From Cyanobacteria bacterium MAG CAR3_bin_5 (GTDB lineage Bacteria; Cyanobacteriota; Cyanobacteriia; PCC-6307; Cyanobiaceae): 64,000 nucleotides of DNA. The first letter of the stretch is position 1, and every line of letters starts with the position of its first letter. The translations under genes were made by a program, and so were the position numbers. Below, piece by piece: positions 62,787-64,000 of the stretch. Under the pieces are notes generated by a model. It searched no databases. It saw nothing but the letters and a program-made list of their open reading frames with translations, and was not told the origin of the DNA. The DNA lies in the NCBI GenBank assembly GCA_026709085.1, contig JAPOTR010000006.1, positions 1 to 64,000 of the forward strand, read 5' to 3'.

Positions 62787-64000
62787 GAGGGTTGCAATTG
62801 TTGGCGCGGGGCTGGCGGGGCTGGCGGCGGCGGTGGAGTTGGCCGATGCCGGACACCAGGTGGACCTTTACGAAGGGCGCTCCTTTGCGGGGGGCAAGGT
62901 GGGCAGTTGGGTGGATGGCCAGGGCAACCACGTCGAGATGGGTCTCCACGTCTTCTTTTACAACTACGCCAACCTGTTTGCCCTCATGGCCAAGGTGGGC
63001 GCCCTGGATAACCTGCTGCCCAAGGACCACACCCATCTGTTTGTCAATGCCGGTGGCGACGTGCGTCAGCTTGACTTTCGTTTCCCCTTGGGGGCGCCCT
63101 TCAACGGGCTCAAGGCGTTTTTCACCACGGCCCAACTGGGTTGGGTGGACAAGCTGCGCAATGCCCTGGCCCTGGGCGCCTCCCCCATCGTGCGGGGCCT
63201 GGTGGATGTCAAGGGCGCCATGGCGGTGATTCGGTCCCTGGATCGTCTCAGCTTTGCGGAGTGGTTTCTGCGCCATGGGGGCAGCAGGGCCAGCCTGGAG
63301 CGCCTGTGGGATCCCATCGCCTATGCCCTGGGCTTTCTGGATTGCAAGGCCATCTCGGCCCGCTGCATGTTGACCATCTTCATGATGTTTGCAGCCCGGA
63401 CCGAGGCGTCCAGGCTGAACCTGCTGAAGGGCTCCCCCCACCGCTGGCTCCATGGCCCCCTGCTGCGCTACATCGAGGCCCACGGCGGCCGTCTGCACCT
63501 GCGCCACCGGGTGCGCACCATCCACGAGCAGGAGCATGGCGGCGCCACCCGGGTCACGGGCTTGTCCCTCACCACACCCACAGGGGAGCGGCAGGTGCAG
63601 GCTGACGCCTATCTGGCCGCCTGTGACGTGCCCGGCATTCAGCGGCTGCTGCCGGAGCACTGGAAGCGGCGCCATGCCCAGTTCGCCAACATCGACCAGC
63701 TTGACACCGTGCCGGTGGCCACGGTGCAACTGCGCTATGACGGCTGGGTGACGGAACTCCGCCAGCCCCGGGCGGCCATAGATTCAGCCCGGCCCACCGG
63801 CCTGGATAACCTGCTCTACACCGCGGACGCGGACTTCAGTTGCTTTGCCGATCTGGCCCTCACCAGCCCCGCCGACTACCGCAAGCCCGGCTGTGGTTCC
63901 CTGCTGCAGTGTGTGCTCACACCGGGCGATCCCTGGATCAAGGCCGGAAACGAGCAGGTCATTGCCCACACGGACCGCCAGGTGCGCCGCCTGTTCCCCT
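62787..64000 (+). CDS. crtQ: Zeta-carotene desaturase, 3' end outside the window
   Basis: The first 404 residues of a roughly 480-residue FAD-dependent carotenoid desaturase. The FAD motif is [20 protein letters not shown] (from residue 3), then [12 protein letters not shown] and [12 protein letters not shown]; these segments distinguish zeta-carotene desaturase from phytoene desaturase. It converts zeta-carotene to lycopene, the substrate of the cyclase at 8375. The start is GTG 62787; the frame is open to the end of the window. It is divergent from the large helicase gene, so the defence island abuts core DNA here. Confidence 0.92.

Noticed and set aside
62647-63729. Long minus-strand frame opposite crtQ
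   Set aside because: Antisense to a clear zeta-carotene desaturase; residue use is His/Gln/Gly-rich as typical of shadows.
1-64000. Search for tRNA, rRNA and CRISPR arrays
   Set aside because: No T-loop/acceptor pattern, rRNA-like sequence or regularly spaced repeats were recognised on either strand.

Overview
The window is a GC-rich chromosomal segment with lower-GC patches. It most resembles a marine picocyanobacterium of the Synechococcus group, and the accessory load fits a sponge symbiont such as the 'Candidatus Synechococcus spongiarum' lineage. The cyanobacterial assignment rests on lycopene cyclase, zeta-carotene desaturase, a divergent cta (aa3-type oxidase) cluster, a cyAbrB-like regulator, a divergent cyanobacterial-type Hfq and a four-ACT aspartate kinase. 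The symbiont assignment is inference from the ankyrin protein, two restriction/defence loci, gene relics and an autotransporter. No tRNA, rRNA or CRISPR array was seen.

Layout: 0.1-2.7 kb holds a broken low-GC ORF and an exported lysozyme+CAP protein. 2.8-9.6 kb is a core block: CPBP protease, FtsL-like protein, FtsI, rubrerythrin, IscA-type protein, L28 and lycopene cyclase. 9.7-15.2 kb is an accessory region with a J-domain/transmembrane/ankyrin protein, small hypotheticals, a DUF3800 protein and an HTH gene between 0.2-kb direct repeats. 15.3-21.2 kb is the respiratory cluster ctaB-ctaA (minus) and ctaC-ctaD-ctaE-abrB (plus). 21.2-24.8 kb holds riboflavin synthase (with a perfect 50-bp palindrome inside the gene), a bifunctional nuclease, a ferredoxin-type aldo/keto reductase and a Tat-exported binding protein. 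24.8-30.5 kb is a type I restriction locus (hsdR-hsdS-hsdM) whose hsdS and hsdM are frameshifted. 30.7-34.1 kb is lysC-holA facing cobH. 34.1-40.7 kb is decayed: relics of trmB, a metallophosphatase, an IS5-type transposase and an alpha/beta hydrolase lie among a PQQ-type sugar dehydrogenase, a solute-binding protein and a subtilase autotransporter interrupted at a G12 tract. 40.7-43.5 kb is znuA / znuC-znuB. 43.5-45.7 kb has a DUF1643 protein, a J-domain relic, hfq and rdgB.

45.9-62.7 kb is a defence island: an HNH endonuclease; an AAA ATPase plus TOPRIM pair; two HEPN-type proteins with a small partner; and a DISARM-like locus of three large genes (helicase-DUF1998, SNF2 helicase, Eco57I-type methylase). 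The core genome resumes at 62.8 kb with crtQ, cut by the window end.

Most noteworthy are the apparently phase-variable autotransporter, the DISARM-like locus with a fused helicase-DUF1998 subunit next to HEPN genes, the ATPase-TOPRIM pair, the ribE palindrome, and the marked excess of CCATGG. Several genes differ from an intact frame by one base in a short homopolymer, so draft-assembly error must be kept in mind for every frameshift reported here.
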